A stretch of DNA of 35,105 bases from Halocafeteria seosinensis (GCA_001687465.1 LVLI01000087.1:1-35105); one strand, 5' to 3'. Shown: positions 9,501-16,374, numbered from the stretch's first letter. Numbers and translations are program-made. The notes: generated from the sequence alone by a model not told the origin.

Positions 9501-10670
9501 AAGGATAACTTGGTTTTCAAACTTTTTATAGACAGAGGCTTTAGAACGATGTCCTTTACTGACTTGTTCGCAAAAGAGCGACATTAAGATGGAGTATAAT
9601 CCACATTTTCCGTCCTTAGCTCCGGTAGGATTTAACAATCCACGATTCTTTTTCAAACATTGAGGAAGAGCCACATCATCACCATCACGCCCCTTCATAG
9701 GAGTGAAAGCAATTAAATTTATTTGAAGGTTATCTACCCATTCAAGAACCCATTGCGAGCCACCATCAAGTAATTCATCTTCTATTAAAAGAATGGTATT
9801 TTCAAGCTCACGAACAGTATCTTCAACCTCATTTGCGTTAAAAATAGGTTTAGCATTTTCTTTTCTAGAAGTGTTCAATAGAAAAGGTGTTCCACTTGAG
9901 GTTGTTGGACTTGCCACATTATAAAAGAAGGCATCTAGAGCCATTTGAATTTTTATATTTTGTTTCTTTTCTTGAAACTTTTTAACTTCATCAACGACTT
10001 TTGAGCGAACCACGTTAAAGAATTTTTTAGAGTCACCGATTAAAGGTTCAGTCGTAACTTTTAGACCTAAGTCAACATTTTTAAATCGTTTTCGCTCTTC
10101 AACTTTTACAGTATAATCGGTTTCTGCTAATTCTTGTTGAGCCTGAACTCTTTGAGCTATATTAGCTCTATCTTGTTGACGAAGAATAATTCTAGTTAAT
10201 TCACGGCGCAAATTCTCGGTTTTTTCAGTTAACTTAACTTTGCGGAGGATTTGGTTAGGGTTTTCTTGCTGAAGTTTGTTTAGCTCACGACTGTTAGAGG
10301 GTCTAGGGAATTGTCTAAGACGATTTTGTAGAGCTTGACGACTTAAACCCTGAACACCAGTTCCTTGTCGATTCAAGGCACGATTAACCGAAAATTTTCG
10401 GATAATCTCAGACCGAATATCTTCTGAAGGAGCAGTCAGACGGACACGGCTTAATCCTCTATTTTTCAATTCATTCAAACGATTTTTAAGCTCATTACGG
10501 TTTGCTTTCTTTATTGTGTCAATAAACTTCTCGGGCACCCCGTGGAGAAGAGGCTTCTTCTTGTTCAGTTCCTGACGAAGTTTATTCTTTTTGGAATTGA
10601 GGTTGATTCGGGTGAGACCTAGCTGTTTTAATTCTTTTAATTGATTTTGTAATTCTTTAAACTCATTCAT
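6513..10670 (-). CDS. polB: Protein-primed family B DNA polymerase (Polinton type)
   Basis: About 1385 residues. The frame stays open four codons further, but that upstream start is TTG, and the ATG at 10670 directly abuts a dyad. Visible parts: three related Lys/Arg-rich N-terminal repeats (L-x-x-L-x-x-x-G-L-x-R-x-x-L) in the first 180 residues; a DGKCGLYSILMSLF segment typical of Polinton PolBs (about residue 360); a 3'-5' exonuclease motif IYSDIESSL (about 557); a Cys/His cluster CYICHKPL ... HRDHCHLTGQYRGATHAGCN resembling an endonuclease VII/HNH finger (about 650-685); and polymerase motifs YYVDANNLYGWGM (about 960), NSIFGKTMEN (about 1128) and FSDTDSF (about 1222). It would replicate the linear genome from a protein primer; the long N-terminus may contain the terminal protein (inference). 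One residue is ambiguous (n at 7845). Confidence 0.96.
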   Translation of the reverse strand: MNEFKELQNQLKELKQLGLTRINLNSKKNKLRQELNKKKPLLHGVPEKFIDTIKKANRNELKNRLNELKNRGLSRVRLTAPSEDIRSEIIRKFSVNRALNRQGTGVQGLSRQALQNRLRQFPRPSNSRELNKLQQENPNQILRKVKLTEKTENLRRELTRIILRQQDRANIAQRVQAQQELAETDYTVKVEERKRFKNVDLGLKVTTEPLIGDSKKFFNVVRSKVVDEVKKFQEKKQNIKIQMALDAFFYNVASPTTSSGTPFLLNTSRKENAKPIFNANEVEDTVRELENTILLIEDELLDGGSQWVLEWVDNLQINLIAFTPMKGRDGDDVALPQCLKKNRGLLNPTGAKDGKCGLYSILMSLFCEQVSKGHRSKASVYKKFENQVILSDKKFKVNFPLQCPRDIERLEILNPWLSINVFTPVLEEQTEKNMRTRERLEEDFLRLSTLNPVRITKHQDRQHVNLLLYEDEVKDIYHYCSIKSLSSLLGANGNHARVYCSNCLQSFENNTALQEHQKDSCLKNPSARPIMPKKGEHYLKFSNFHKQLRLPFAIYSDIESSLVECHKQKGDNPQNILTHEHIPNSINAVLVSILPEFNEQVVFYSDTEGDCIIKYIDWLVEKEKELKDIVFNRYVPLQMSEEDEEHFFNATHCYICHKPLERNPHRDHCHLTGQYRGATHAGCNLNKKYKDRFIIPVIFHNLKGYDSHLLIKQLVDYSKTNNRKFNALPQNVEKFITFGLGRFRFVDSFAFMGSSIKNLVDNLKTKNDESLFANFNSYFSEYSQENIELLRQKGVYPYTWSNGDPKRMNYNALPPKSAFYNDLEEEEISDEDYEHAQKVWDRFGCQTFKDYHELYLMTDTLLLADVFEEFRNLCMKNYQLDPCWYLTAPALSWDAFLLNISGKYNIELFHEGQYEMLTFAEDGKRGGVSMISTKRYAKANNXYIPETYKPEENTSYLYYVDANNLYGWGMVQKLPAGGYAWENPEEFNKNFILNYDKNSSRGYFLKVKLRYPKELHDLHNDFPLAPENTKGEYSPHMKNIAEILGDKKNGNDNKLIPNLYDKDKYVVHIRNLQFYLEQGMELEKVYSVLGFRQEPFMKDYIELNSQLRMKAKDDFEKNLFKLMNNSIFGKTMENVRGYSNIKVCTSEEYHQKLTKKPTYKQSYIIENDKLVLLDMNKETIKFDKPILIGSSILDLSKLLMQDFHYNFIKPMYGNNANLCFSDTDSFCYHIQTKDLYKEIEPYKNSHFDFSDYPKDHFLYSTQNKKKVGFMKDETNSVPMSEFCGLRAKLYSFLTRDEENEKKAKGVKKAVVRKQIKHQDYVRSIFGTTAEEIQKTVKFKQISSFHHSVYTHQAVKSALSPLDDKRYVLGNGIDTLALGHYKTLEN

Positions 10671-10693
10671 TATATTATACAATATATAATATA
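10671..10693 (-). promoter_or_regulatory. Start-site dyad of polB
   Basis: TATATTAT and ATAATATA are 8-bp complementary arms with a 7-nt spacer. The arm touches the PolB ATG, which supports 10670 as the true start. Confidence 0.5.
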
Positions 10694-10756
10694 AAATTCT
10701 TTAATAGTAACTTATTATGATTATAGAGAGTTATCAATCTTTTCTTCGTCTTTAAT

Positions 10757-10891
10757 TCAGTTCTTAAATTGGCTTGCCACTTGACCTATTTTATGAACAG
10801 TGTTTAGCGCGCCTCCAACTTTCTTTACAGTATTGCTTAGATTTCCGTTACTTGTTGGTTTTTGTGGGAGAAACTTTTGATGAAGACTCAT
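10757..10891 (-). CDS. 44-residue peptide, possible amphipathic virion peptide
   Basis: A short frame starting MSLHQKFLPQKP and ending in a Gly/Val/Lys-rich helix-like stretch (TVKKVGGALNTVHKIGQV). Its start resembles the first residues of the lipase-like protein at 13410-14231 (MSLKKIGG). It lies alone between polB and the divergent penton gene. Small amphipathic, membrane-active peptides are known in adenovirus (protein VI) and proposed in adintoviruses. That role here is inference from size and composition only. Confidence 0.5.
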   Translation of the reverse strand: MSLHQKFLPQKPTSNGNLSNTVKKVGGALNTVHKIGQVASQFKN

Positions 10892-10930
10892 TTTATCTAT
10901 ATTTAGTCATTAATTTTTGAAAAATAAACT

Positions 10931-10957
10931 ATTAATATATAAGCAAAATATATTAAT
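10931..10957 (+). promoter_or_regulatory. Start-site dyad of the penton-like gene
   Basis: ATTAATATA / TATATTAAT: 9-bp perfect arms, 9-nt spacer, ending at the base before the ATG. It lies in a divergent intergenic region where no gene ends, so it cannot be a 3' signal. Confidence 0.6.
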
Positions 10958-11788
10958 ATGTCCCGCGCTTCTGAATCCAATAAAGTACGATTGTTAGTAA
11001 ATAGCGAACTAGATAGAAGACCTGAAGACTCTCGCGACAATTTTAAAGTTTTCTTGTCCGAACCCTTGGAGCACCACCGCAATACCATCAAAATGGCATT
11101 ACGAAAAATTTCAGTGCCGAATTTGGCGTATACCTTCCATAAAAATGAATCTACCCTATATTACATTACCGATGTTGGAGGTGGGAGCGAAACTTTAAAA
11201 TCAATCGTTATTGACACTGGACGAAAGTTTAATTCTATTTCTGATTTATCAGACCACTTGGAGAATTTGTTTAACAATAATGGAGATAGTATATTAGTAG
11301 ATGTAGACCAAGACACTGATAAGTTAGAAATAACCAACGATACCAGTAGTGATATTCGTATTGTTTCAGGTTTTATATATGAAACTAATGTTCTAAATAC
11401 CCAACTTACCGATCACGCCAATTCTAAGCTTGGATTTCATCAGGATTTAACAAACGAGGTTTTATCTCCCTCAGAGTCGGTTATTGGTTCAGGAATCCCT
11501 AAATTAATCTCAACCGTTGTCTATCACATAGCCTCTACTCAGCTTATGTCAAATAGAATCACGAGAACACCTAACCCTAACACAAAACCCCACGTTTTGG
11601 CGACACTTTTGAACACAGTTTCCTTCGGTGATATTAATGCGGTTAGACTAGGAGAATCAGAGTTGTTTATACTTGAATACGAGAATTCCATTGATAGTTT
11701 TGATATAAAAATTTTAGACGACCAATTCCGAGAAGTTAGCCTAAATGGTGGCGAGATTAATTTAGAATTCGAGTTGTGGTGGTCATAA
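10958..11788 (+). CDS. Penton-like minor capsid protein (candidate)
   Basis: 276 residues. The N-terminal pattern, with F-K-V-F-L-S-E-P-L (about residue 31) then a basic stretch and K-M-A-L-R-K-I-S-V-P-N-L (about 46), matches the start of Polinton/virophage penton proteins, where a strand pair is followed by a W/M-x-V-A-L-x-x-I-x-x-P segment. The length is also that expected of a single-jelly-roll penton. It ends in a beta-rich segment, FELWWS. It would form the capsid vertices. It is the only plus-strand gene in the left half and diverges from the 44-residue peptide gene. Fold assignment rests on pattern and length, not on a search. Confidence 0.7.
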   Translation: MSRASESNKVRLLVNSELDRRPEDSRDNFKVFLSEPLEHHRNTIKMALRKISVPNLAYTFHKNESTLYYITDVGGGSETLKSIVIDTGRKFNSISDLSDHLENLFNNNGDSILVDVDQDTDKLEITNDTSSDIRIVSGFIYETNVLNTQLTDHANSKLGFHQDLTNEVLSPSESVIGSGIPKLISTVVYHIASTQLMSNRITRTPNPNTKPHVLATLLNTVSFGDINAVRLGESELFILEYENSIDSFDIKILDDQFREVSLNGGEINLEFELWWS

Positions 11789-11811
11789 AAAATTAGAGTT
11801 TGATACAACTT

Positions 11812-11840
11812 TTTAAAGAATATTTAAAATAATCTTTAAA
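11812..11840. terminator. Dyad between convergent genes
   Basis: TTTAAAGA / TCTTTAAA, 8-bp arms, between the stop of the penton-like gene and the stop of the minus-strand gene at 11842. A bidirectional 3'-end signal is plausible, as in giant viruses that end transcripts at palindromes. This is inference. Confidence 0.4.
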
Positions 11841-11841
11841 T

Positions 11842-12270
11842 TTAGTCACTCACGTACTGACTCTCATCAATTTCCTCCACATTTTCTAGGTTAGAGTCAT
11901 CCAAGATTTCAGAACTTTTAATTTTTTCTCCTTCTAGCTTATTTGGGTCTTCAATATTTTTAAGACCATAAAGACAATAACGAATTATATCCTTTTTTTC
12001 TCCCTCTTCCATTTGTTTAAAGAGATACCCTAAATAGTCTTGTTTATTTTGTTTCAACCAGCGGAAAGAATAACCTTTATGTTTCCCATACGTAATTTTC
12101 CTGAAATCAATGTCATAGAACCGACGGAAGAATTCTTTGAATAACTCAAGGTTTTGAATTTTAAAATTATCATCGGCTTTAGTTAGGAGGAAATAGATAT
12201 AATTAGGNTTAGTGTTAATGACTTTATCAACGGTATCGTTTGAATGTTTTTGACCAATGTTAATTTTCAT
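11842..12270 (-). CDS. Small protein with exodeoxyribonuclease X C-terminal-like segment
   Basis: 142 residues. The central KITYGKHKGYSFRWL ... YLGYLFKQ has the form FGKHKG-x(n)-YL-x-W-x that defines the ExoX C-terminal-like or DUF3820 module, often found in phage and viral proteins and thought to bind nucleic acid. There is no accompanying exonuclease catalytic domain (no DEDD residues). The C-terminus is acidic. One residue is ambiguous (n at 12208). A 6-bp dyad overlaps the ATG. It is part of the minus-strand block downstream of the lipase-like gene; a role in replication or repair is only a guess. Confidence 0.75.
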   Translation of the reverse strand: MKINIGQKHSNDTVDKVINTXPNYIYFLLTKADDNFKIQNLELFKEFFRRFYDIDFRKITYGKHKGYSFRWLKQNKQDYLGYLFKQMEEGEKKDIIRYCLYGLKNIEDPNKLEGEKIKSSEILDDSNLENVEEIDESQYVSD

Positions 12271-12334
12271 TATTTTTGATATAATAATAAGAGTTTAATT
12301 TTCTCTAAGCTGAAAATTAAACGATTATGAATAA

Positions 12335-12826
12335 TTATGACATAAAATAGTTTAAGGGATTAACGTTATTGTCTTTTAAATTTTTTTCATTTATTAGTTC
12401 TCGTTGAATTTCTTCACGAATTGAGGAAATAGTATCACCGAAACTATCAATTATTTTACGAACTTTTTTATTTTCTAGAGTTTCTTTTTTACTTGTAAAA
12501 TGCGTAAAAAGACCTTGAGGAGTAAAATAGCAAATAGAAGGGAAGTTAGGTTCAAAAAATAATTGAATATCACCTAAGAAACTAATAAAATTATTTATAC
12601 TCATTTCTTCAATCTCTTTTTCAGGTTTTCTTATTTCCTCTATTTTTTCACTCCATTCTTCTAAATGATCTTCAGAGTGAAACTGATAAGCAAATATTAA
12701 TAAATTTTTGATATAGTGTGGTGGGTTGAAGACTATAATATTATATTCTTGACTATAAACGAAACCAGCGTTCATTAAAAGTTTATCTATGATTTTTTCG
12801 CTTTGTTTAATCTCTTTGTTATTCAT
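12335..12826 (-). CDS. Hypothetical protein, 163 residues
   Basis: The frame is open from an ATG whose first base is the last base of an 11-bp-arm dyad, which marks it as a real gene of this element. The protein is acidic and mostly helical in appearance, with aromatic-rich patches (YNIIVFNPPHYIKNLLIFAY, about residues 27-46). No motif, signal peptide or membrane segment is recognised. It lies between the zinc-finger pair and the ExoX-C-like gene on the same strand. Confidence 0.75.
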   Translation of the reverse strand: MNNKEIKQSEKIIDKLLMNAGFVYSQEYNIIVFNPPHYIKNLLIFAYQFHSEDHLEEWSEKIEEIRKPEKEIEEMSINNFISFLGDIQLFFEPNFPSICYFTPQGLFTHFTSKKETLENKKVRKIIDSFGDTISSIREEIQRELINEKNLKDNNVNPLNYFMS

Positions 12827-12854
12827 TTTTTCTATAATTAATCTATAGAAAAAA
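12826..12854 (-). promoter_or_regulatory. Start-site dyad of the 163-residue gene
   Basis: TTTTTTCTATA / TATAGAAAAAA, 11-bp perfect arms. The outer base coincides with the A of the minus-strand ATG. A near-identical copy lies at 13106-13132. Confidence 0.65.
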
Positions 12855-12877
12855 AATTCTTTAACTCAAACTTTTAT

Positions 12878-13054
12878 TTACTTTAGGGTTGTCTTAGTAT
12901 ATTTCCTAATTACACCTGATAAATGCGGATGCCTCAATCGTATATGTCTTGTGATAGATTTAGGGTGAAGAGCCTTGTTACAAAATTGACAATTACTTTT
13001 GGGTGTTGCTTGTTTAGCTTCTACTCTTTCTAATTCTTCTTTTGAACCACTCAT
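12878..13054 (-). CDS. C2H2-type zinc-finger protein, 58 residues (tandem copy 1)
   Basis: A short frame from the ATG at 13054. It carries C-x2-C (CQFCNK) followed by a basic HIRLRHPH stretch, a single C2H2-like finger also seen in small viral DNA-binding proteins. It is clearly homologous to the neighbouring gene at 13151-13345 along its whole length, differing at scattered residues. Upstream it shares the sequence ACTATATATTATA and an AAGCTCT-type word with that neighbour. It is probably a regulator of transcription or replication (inference). It is too short for most automatic gene callers. Confidence 0.75.
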   Translation of the reverse strand: MSGSKEELERVEAKQATPKSNCQFCNKALHPKSITRHIRLRHPHLSGVIRKYTKTTLK

Positions 13055-13105
13055 TTCTTTCTATAATATATAGTAACTAAAAAGCTCTAAGTAAAAAATC
13101 TATGA

Positions 13106-13132
13106 TTTTTCTATAATTAATCTATAGAAAAA
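13106..13132. promoter_or_regulatory. Dyad between the two zinc-finger genes
   Basis: TTTTTCTATA / TATAGAAAAA, 10-bp arms. It is the duplicate of the dyad at 12826, now 52 nt upstream of one zinc-finger start and 19 nt beyond the other gene's stop. Confidence 0.5.
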
Positions 13133-13150
13133 ATTCTTAAACTCAAACTT

Positions 13151-13345
13151 TTAATTGATTTTAGTTAAATCTTTTAGGACTGTATTTGCATATTTCCTGA
13201 TTGCGTCAGATAAATGAGGATGCTTCATTCTAATATGTCTTGCAATAGATTTAGGGTGAAGAGATTTATTACAGAATTGACAATTTGTTTTTGGTGCTTC
13301 TTGTTTAGCTTCTTGTCTTTCTAATTCTTCTTTACTTCCAGACAT
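13151..13345 (-). CDS. C2H2-type zinc-finger protein, 64 residues (tandem copy 2)
   Basis: Paralogue of the preceding gene, with a charged N-terminus, then CQFCNKSLHPKSIARHIR and a KHPH motif forming one C2H2-like finger, and a short basic tail. Its promoter region TTACTATATATTATA is the same as that of copy 1 apart from the last few bases. It lies 64 bp downstream of the lipase-like gene on the same strand. A DNA-binding role is likely from the motif; the target is unknown. Confidence 0.8.
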   Translation of the reverse strand: MSGSKEELERQEAKQEAPKTNCQFCNKSLHPKSIARHIRMKHPHLSDAIRKYANTVLKDLTKIN

Positions 13346-13409
13346 TTTATTTATAATATATAGTAACTAAAAAGCTCTAAGTAACAAATTTAACGATTTA
13401 TGTTAATTA

Positions 13410-14231
13410 TTAATTAGGACGAGGAACAGCCCGAACTCCACCACTTGGTTTAAGACTAAACGTTTGCTGTTCATCATCATCATCGTCACCCTCATTCAGA
13501 AAACTTTCAAAAACTTCTAGCTTATGATTTTTGATGAGATTCTTCTCTTTAACCGGTAATGTTTTAATAGTAAAGAAAGTTGCTAAAGCTGGAATAGAAA
13601 CCGGATCACGTTTCGTTCTATAAATCGTGACTATATTTCTGAGACGACTGCTAAAAAGACTTTGAAGGATAGATTCAAAATTAGAAGCAGGATTAATAGC
13701 GTAAACACGGTCAACATTATTTTTATTTGTAGCAATAAATATACCCACGGCTGAGCCCAATGAGTGTCCCACAACTGAAATTTCAGAAGGATTAGTTGCG
13801 CTCACTATTTGATTAAACTGGCTTAAATTTCGTTGAAAACGTTGAGTGAAAAATTCCGGTTGAAAACTAGCAAATTGAATATCAGTTCCTACATCTTCAG
13901 CGTTTGCCGTTCCGCGAACAGCAACAAACAAATGATTAGAATCATCTAGATAAACAGCTAACTCATCAGTTGAGAAATTAGGAATAAGTTTAAAACCATC
14001 TACGTTTTCAGCTCTTTCATTTTGTGGACGATAAGCTTGATTCTCGAGTTTCATCGCAGTTTGTTCTATTGGACTTAATTCATCTACGGTATTTCGCTCA
14101 AAATTAAAGGTAGATTGTAAATCCTGACCAATTTTTTTAATACCTTGTCCACGATTCCCGAGCTGTCCAATAGGGTCACCACCTAGCCGAGCAATATCAC
14201 TTGCTAAACCTCCAATCTTTTTTAAGCTCAT
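13410..14231 (-). CDS. Lipase-like alpha/beta hydrolase (class 3 type)
   Basis: 273 residues. SVVGHSLGSAVG at about residues 152-163 contains the nucleophile elbow GHSLG. FVAVRGTAN about 50 residues earlier matches the oxyanion strand of class 3 lipases. A later RDPVS (about residue 205) and NHKLE could supply Asp and His. There is no secretion signal. The N-terminus is instead a Gly/Leu-rich helix-like stretch (MSLKKIGGLASDIARLGG), like the 44-residue peptide. Lipase or phospholipase domains occur in some parvovirus capsids and virophages, where they help membrane passage. A similar entry role is inference. It sits in the minus-strand block between the P/Q-rich protein and the zinc fingers. 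Confidence 0.85.
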   Translation of the reverse strand: MSLKKIGGLASDIARLGGDPIGQLGNRGQGIKKIGQDLQSTFNFERNTVDELSPIEQTAMKLENQAYRPQNERAENVDGFKLIPNFSTDELAVYLDDSNHLFVAVRGTANAEDVGTDIQFASFQPEFFTQRFQRNLSQFNQIVSATNPSEISVVGHSLGSAVGIFIATNKNNVDRVYAINPASNFESILQSLFSSRLRNIVTIYRTKRDPVSIPALATFFTIKTLPVKEKNLIKNHKLEVFESFLNEGDDDDDEQQTFSLKPSGGVRAVPRPN

Positions 14232-14242
14232 TTGTCTATATA

Positions 14243-14275
14243 ATAGATGGTTTCTTTAAAAAAGAAACCATCTAT
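14243..14275. terminator. 15-bp perfect hairpin between the P/Q-rich and lipase-like genes
   Basis: ATAGATGGTTTCTTT and its exact complement, separated by AAA. It lies 24 nt beyond the P/Q-rich stop and 12 nt before the lipase-like start, both on the minus strand. It is the longest perfect hairpin in the element. It is probably a transcript-end or processing signal, by analogy with palindrome-dependent 3' ends in giant viruses. Confidence 0.6.
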
Positions 14276-14299
14276 ACAACTTCAAAGAAAATTTATTTC

Positions 14300-15286
14300 T
14301 CAACTTTTGAAAAATGATAGAGGATTAATCGGCTGAGGCTTCTGAGGTTTAGCAGGAGCAGGACCAGGAGCAGGATTTTGCTTTCCTCCTCCTTTAGCTT
14401 TCGCTTTAGGTTGAGCAGATGACTGTTTGAAACCAAGGCTTGAAATCACATCAGTGGTTTGTAAATTGGGGTCGGGGGCAGAAGGCATAAGTCTAGTTGT
14501 TTGAGGAATATTTTGAGGAACCGCGTAAGGATTAGGTGGTGGGTCAAAACTCATATAATTTTCTTCCGGTTGATAGTATACTGGTTGCTGTGGTTGTGGT
14601 TGTTGATAGTATCGATTATCTATGACGTTTCCACGTTGTTGAGGCTCTAGATAATTTATTTGAGGTTGAGGTGGGTTTTGAGGAAAATATTGTTGCTGTG
14701 GGAGATATAGTTGAGTATCAGCTAAAGTTTGCTGAGGAGGATATTGACCAGTTGTTTGAATTTGTGGATTTTGCTGTGGTTGAGCTTGTTGTTGAGGTTG
14801 TCCTTGATTCTGCTCGTGGAAACGTACTTGTTTTTGTGGTGTTTCTTGTGCTTGATTTTGTGGTTGATTTTGTGGTTGATTCTGCTTCTGCTTATTTTTC
14901 TGATGATTAGGGTTAGCTTCTTTCATTTTTTCAATTGCTTGTCGTCGGGCTTCAGTCATTTTTCTCTTATACTGTTTCGGTTGAGGTTTCTGAGTCTCTT
15001 CTTGTGCTTGCTCTGTCGCTTGAGATTCCCGTGGATTTTGGCTTGTAGCTGATGAAACAGGGTTCGAGGCAACGCTGTTCGCTTGTTGCTGTCTTAGTCT
15101 ATAATATTCGTCTAGCTGTTCCGGTGTAAGGGAGAGAGAATAAAACCTTGATTTTGCTTTACTTTTAGATTTTTTAGCGGGTTTCCTAGGTCGTCTTTCT
15201 TCTCCTGATTCGGTAGAAGAATCGGTTGATTCACTTTCACTTTCTTCTAAGTGTCGGTTGAGTTCGTTGATGTCTAAACTACTCAT
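14300..15286 (-). CDS. Pro/Gln-rich disordered protein, possible virion component
   Basis: 328 residues. The N-terminus is Ser/Glu-rich followed by a Lys/Arg patch (RRPRKPAKKSKSKAKSR, about residues 32-48). The middle and C-terminal parts are dominated by Gln, Pro and Asn. There is no domain or membrane segment. Such low-complexity proteins occur as virion or core proteins in several large DNA viruses, but no homology is claimed. It diverges from the small plus-strand genes at 15387, and the intergenic region carries several ambiguous bases. Confidence 0.8.
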   Translation of the reverse strand: MSSLDINELNRHLEESESESTDSSTESGEERRPRKPAKKSKSKAKSRFYSLSLTPEQLDEYYRLRQQQANSVASNPVSSATSQNPRESQATEQAQEETQKPQPKQYKRKMTEARRQAIEKMKEANPNHQKNKQKQNQPQNQPQNQAQETPQKQVRFHEQNQGQPQQQAQPQQNPQIQTTGQYPPQQTLADTQLYLPQQQYFPQNPPQPQINYLEPQQRGNVIDNRYYQQPQPQQPVYYQPEENYMSFDPPPNPYAVPQNIPQTTRLMPSAPDPNLQTTDVISSLGFKQSSAQPKAKAKGGGKQNPAPGPAPAKPQKPQPINPLSFFKS

Positions 15287-15386
15287 TTTATTTACTATAA
15301 TTTACAATTAATTTTTACAATAGTACGATTTCGTAAAACAATATTGTAACATTGTAAANNGTAAAAANTAAGNATATTATATATTA

Positions 15387-15668
15387 ATGAAAAAAGCAAT
15401 GATAATTACGTTTGGAATTCTCGGAGCAGTAGGAGTTTACCACCTTCTTCAGAAATATCCGCAGAGGTTCAGAGATTTTATACCATTTTATCAAGAACAA
15501 GCAGAAGAAGAGAATATACCTCTTGAACTCAAAAATAAAGTGGAAGGAATGGGGGAGAGAATACCGGATGATGTACTGGAGAAAATGTTTATAAATTACA
15601 ATAATCATCATAAACATCATAAAATTAACTATGAAGATATAGATAAAAATGCCAGCTTCAACGCTTAA
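15387..15668 (+). CDS. Small N-terminally anchored protein, 93 residues
   Basis: The start MKKAMIITFGILGAVGVYHLL is a basic residue pair followed by a single hydrophobic helix (about residues 4-20), a signal anchor or minor virion membrane protein layout. The rest is acidic, then His/Asn-rich. The last 20 nt overlap the start of a second small frame at 15649, suggesting co-expression. No family recognised. Confidence 0.7.
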   Translation: MKKAMIITFGILGAVGVYHLLQKYPQRFRDFIPFYQEQAEEENIPLELKNKVEGMGERIPDDVLEKMFINYNNHHKHHKINYEDIDKNASFNA

Positions 15669-15795
15669 CTTCTTCAAAACCTCTGACCAACGACAACGAG
15701 CCGGATATAAGCGGTTTAACCGCAAGATGTTCAACATCGTGTCAACCCTTGATCCAACATTTATTAATTTGGGGAAAGGAGCACAGAGAATATAG
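15649..15795 (+). CDS. 48-residue basic protein
   Basis: A short frame overlapping the end of the 93-residue gene in another phase. It is basic in its first half (QRQRAGYKRFNRK) and hydrophobic at the end. It is similar in size and charge to small core or minor capsid peptides of adenovirus-like viruses, which is only an analogy. It is supported by the overlap arrangement and by the lack of other coding sequence before the next gene at 15856. Confidence 0.5.
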   Translation: MPASTLNFFKTSDQRQRAGYKRFNRKMFNIVSTLDPTFINLGKGAQRI

Positions 15796-15829
15796 TTTTA
15801 GTAACTAATTAAAAAATTGACTTAGAAAT

Positions 15830-15857
15830 ATTTTCTTGTATAGAGTTATAAGAAAAT
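15830..15857 (+). promoter_or_regulatory. Start-site dyad of the first HNH gene
   Basis: ATTTTCTT / AAGAAAAT, 8-bp arms. The right arm runs into the first two bases of the ATG at 15856. Confidence 0.55.
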
Positions 15858-16368
15858 GAATAACTCTAATGTTAGAAACTGGAAACGAGTTAAGGACTAT
15901 GAACAGTATTTAGTCAGTGATGACGGGCTGGTTTTTTCGATGAAATATCAAAAATATATGAAACAAAGAATACAAAATGATAACTATCATACAATTGGTT
16001 TAAGAAAACAAGGGAAACAAAAACAATTTTTTATTTCTCGCCTTGTTTTCTGTACGTTGAACGAATTTGATTATTTTGATAAATCTTTTCAGATAGATCA
16101 TATCAATCGTGATAAATCAGATAATTGTTTAGAAAATTTAAGAAAAGTTTCACGATCTCAGAACAAATTAAACACTAATTTGTATAAGAATAATACCACA
16201 AACTTTAAAGGAATTACTTGGTGTAAAAAACACAATAAATGGGTCGTTCGTCTTACGGTTTCTGAAGGTAACCAAAAATCTTTTGGTTATTTTAAGAATT
16301 TGGAAGACGCAGTTATTAAACGTGACCAAGTCCTTAAAGAAACACGAGATGGAATTAACTACATTTAG
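15856..16368 (+). CDS. NUMOD4-HNH homing-type endonuclease
   Basis: 170 residues. An N-terminal NUMOD4 module (WKRVKDYEQYLVSDDGLVFS) is followed by an HNH_3 core (QIDHINRDKSDNCLENLR, about residues 73-91) with the DH and N residues of the metal site, then an AP2-like DNA-binding end (FKGITWCKKHNKWVVRL ... SFGYF). This is the standard layout of free-standing homing endonucleases in phages and large DNA viruses. It would cut DNA lacking the gene and promote its own spread. It lies just before the capsid gene. A second gene of the same layout is at 21600. Confidence 0.92.
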   Translation: MNNSNVRNWKRVKDYEQYLVSDDGLVFSMKYQKYMKQRIQNDNYHTIGLRKQGKQKQFFISRLVFCTLNEFDYFDKSFQIDHINRDKSDNCLENLRKVSRSQNKLNTNLYKNNTTNFKGITWCKKHNKWVVRLTVSEGNQKSFGYFKNLEDAVIKRDQVLKETRDGINYI

Positions 16369-16374
16369 TCTTAA

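Larger units (their letters stand above)
12827..13389. repeat. Tandem duplication of a zinc-finger gene unit (about 280 bp each)
   Basis: Two units, each made of a CTATAATTAATCTATAG dyad, a shared tail containing TTAACTCAAACTTTTA-like sequence, a zinc-finger gene and an upstream region AATATATAGTAACTAAAAAG. The units begin near 12827 and 13106. The non-coding parts are at least as similar as the coding parts, pointing to a fairly recent duplication. Confidence 0.8.

Noticed and set aside
14671-15052. Plus-strand frames opposite the P/Q-rich gene
   Set aside because: They are hydrophobic mirror frames of a low-complexity CAA/CAG-rich coding strand and have no independent support.
15384-15737. 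Minus-strand 117-codon frame opposite the small plus-strand genes
   Set aside because: The plus-strand frames have an ATG, a sensible signal-anchor layout and overlap. The minus frame is AT-driven hydrophobic sequence.
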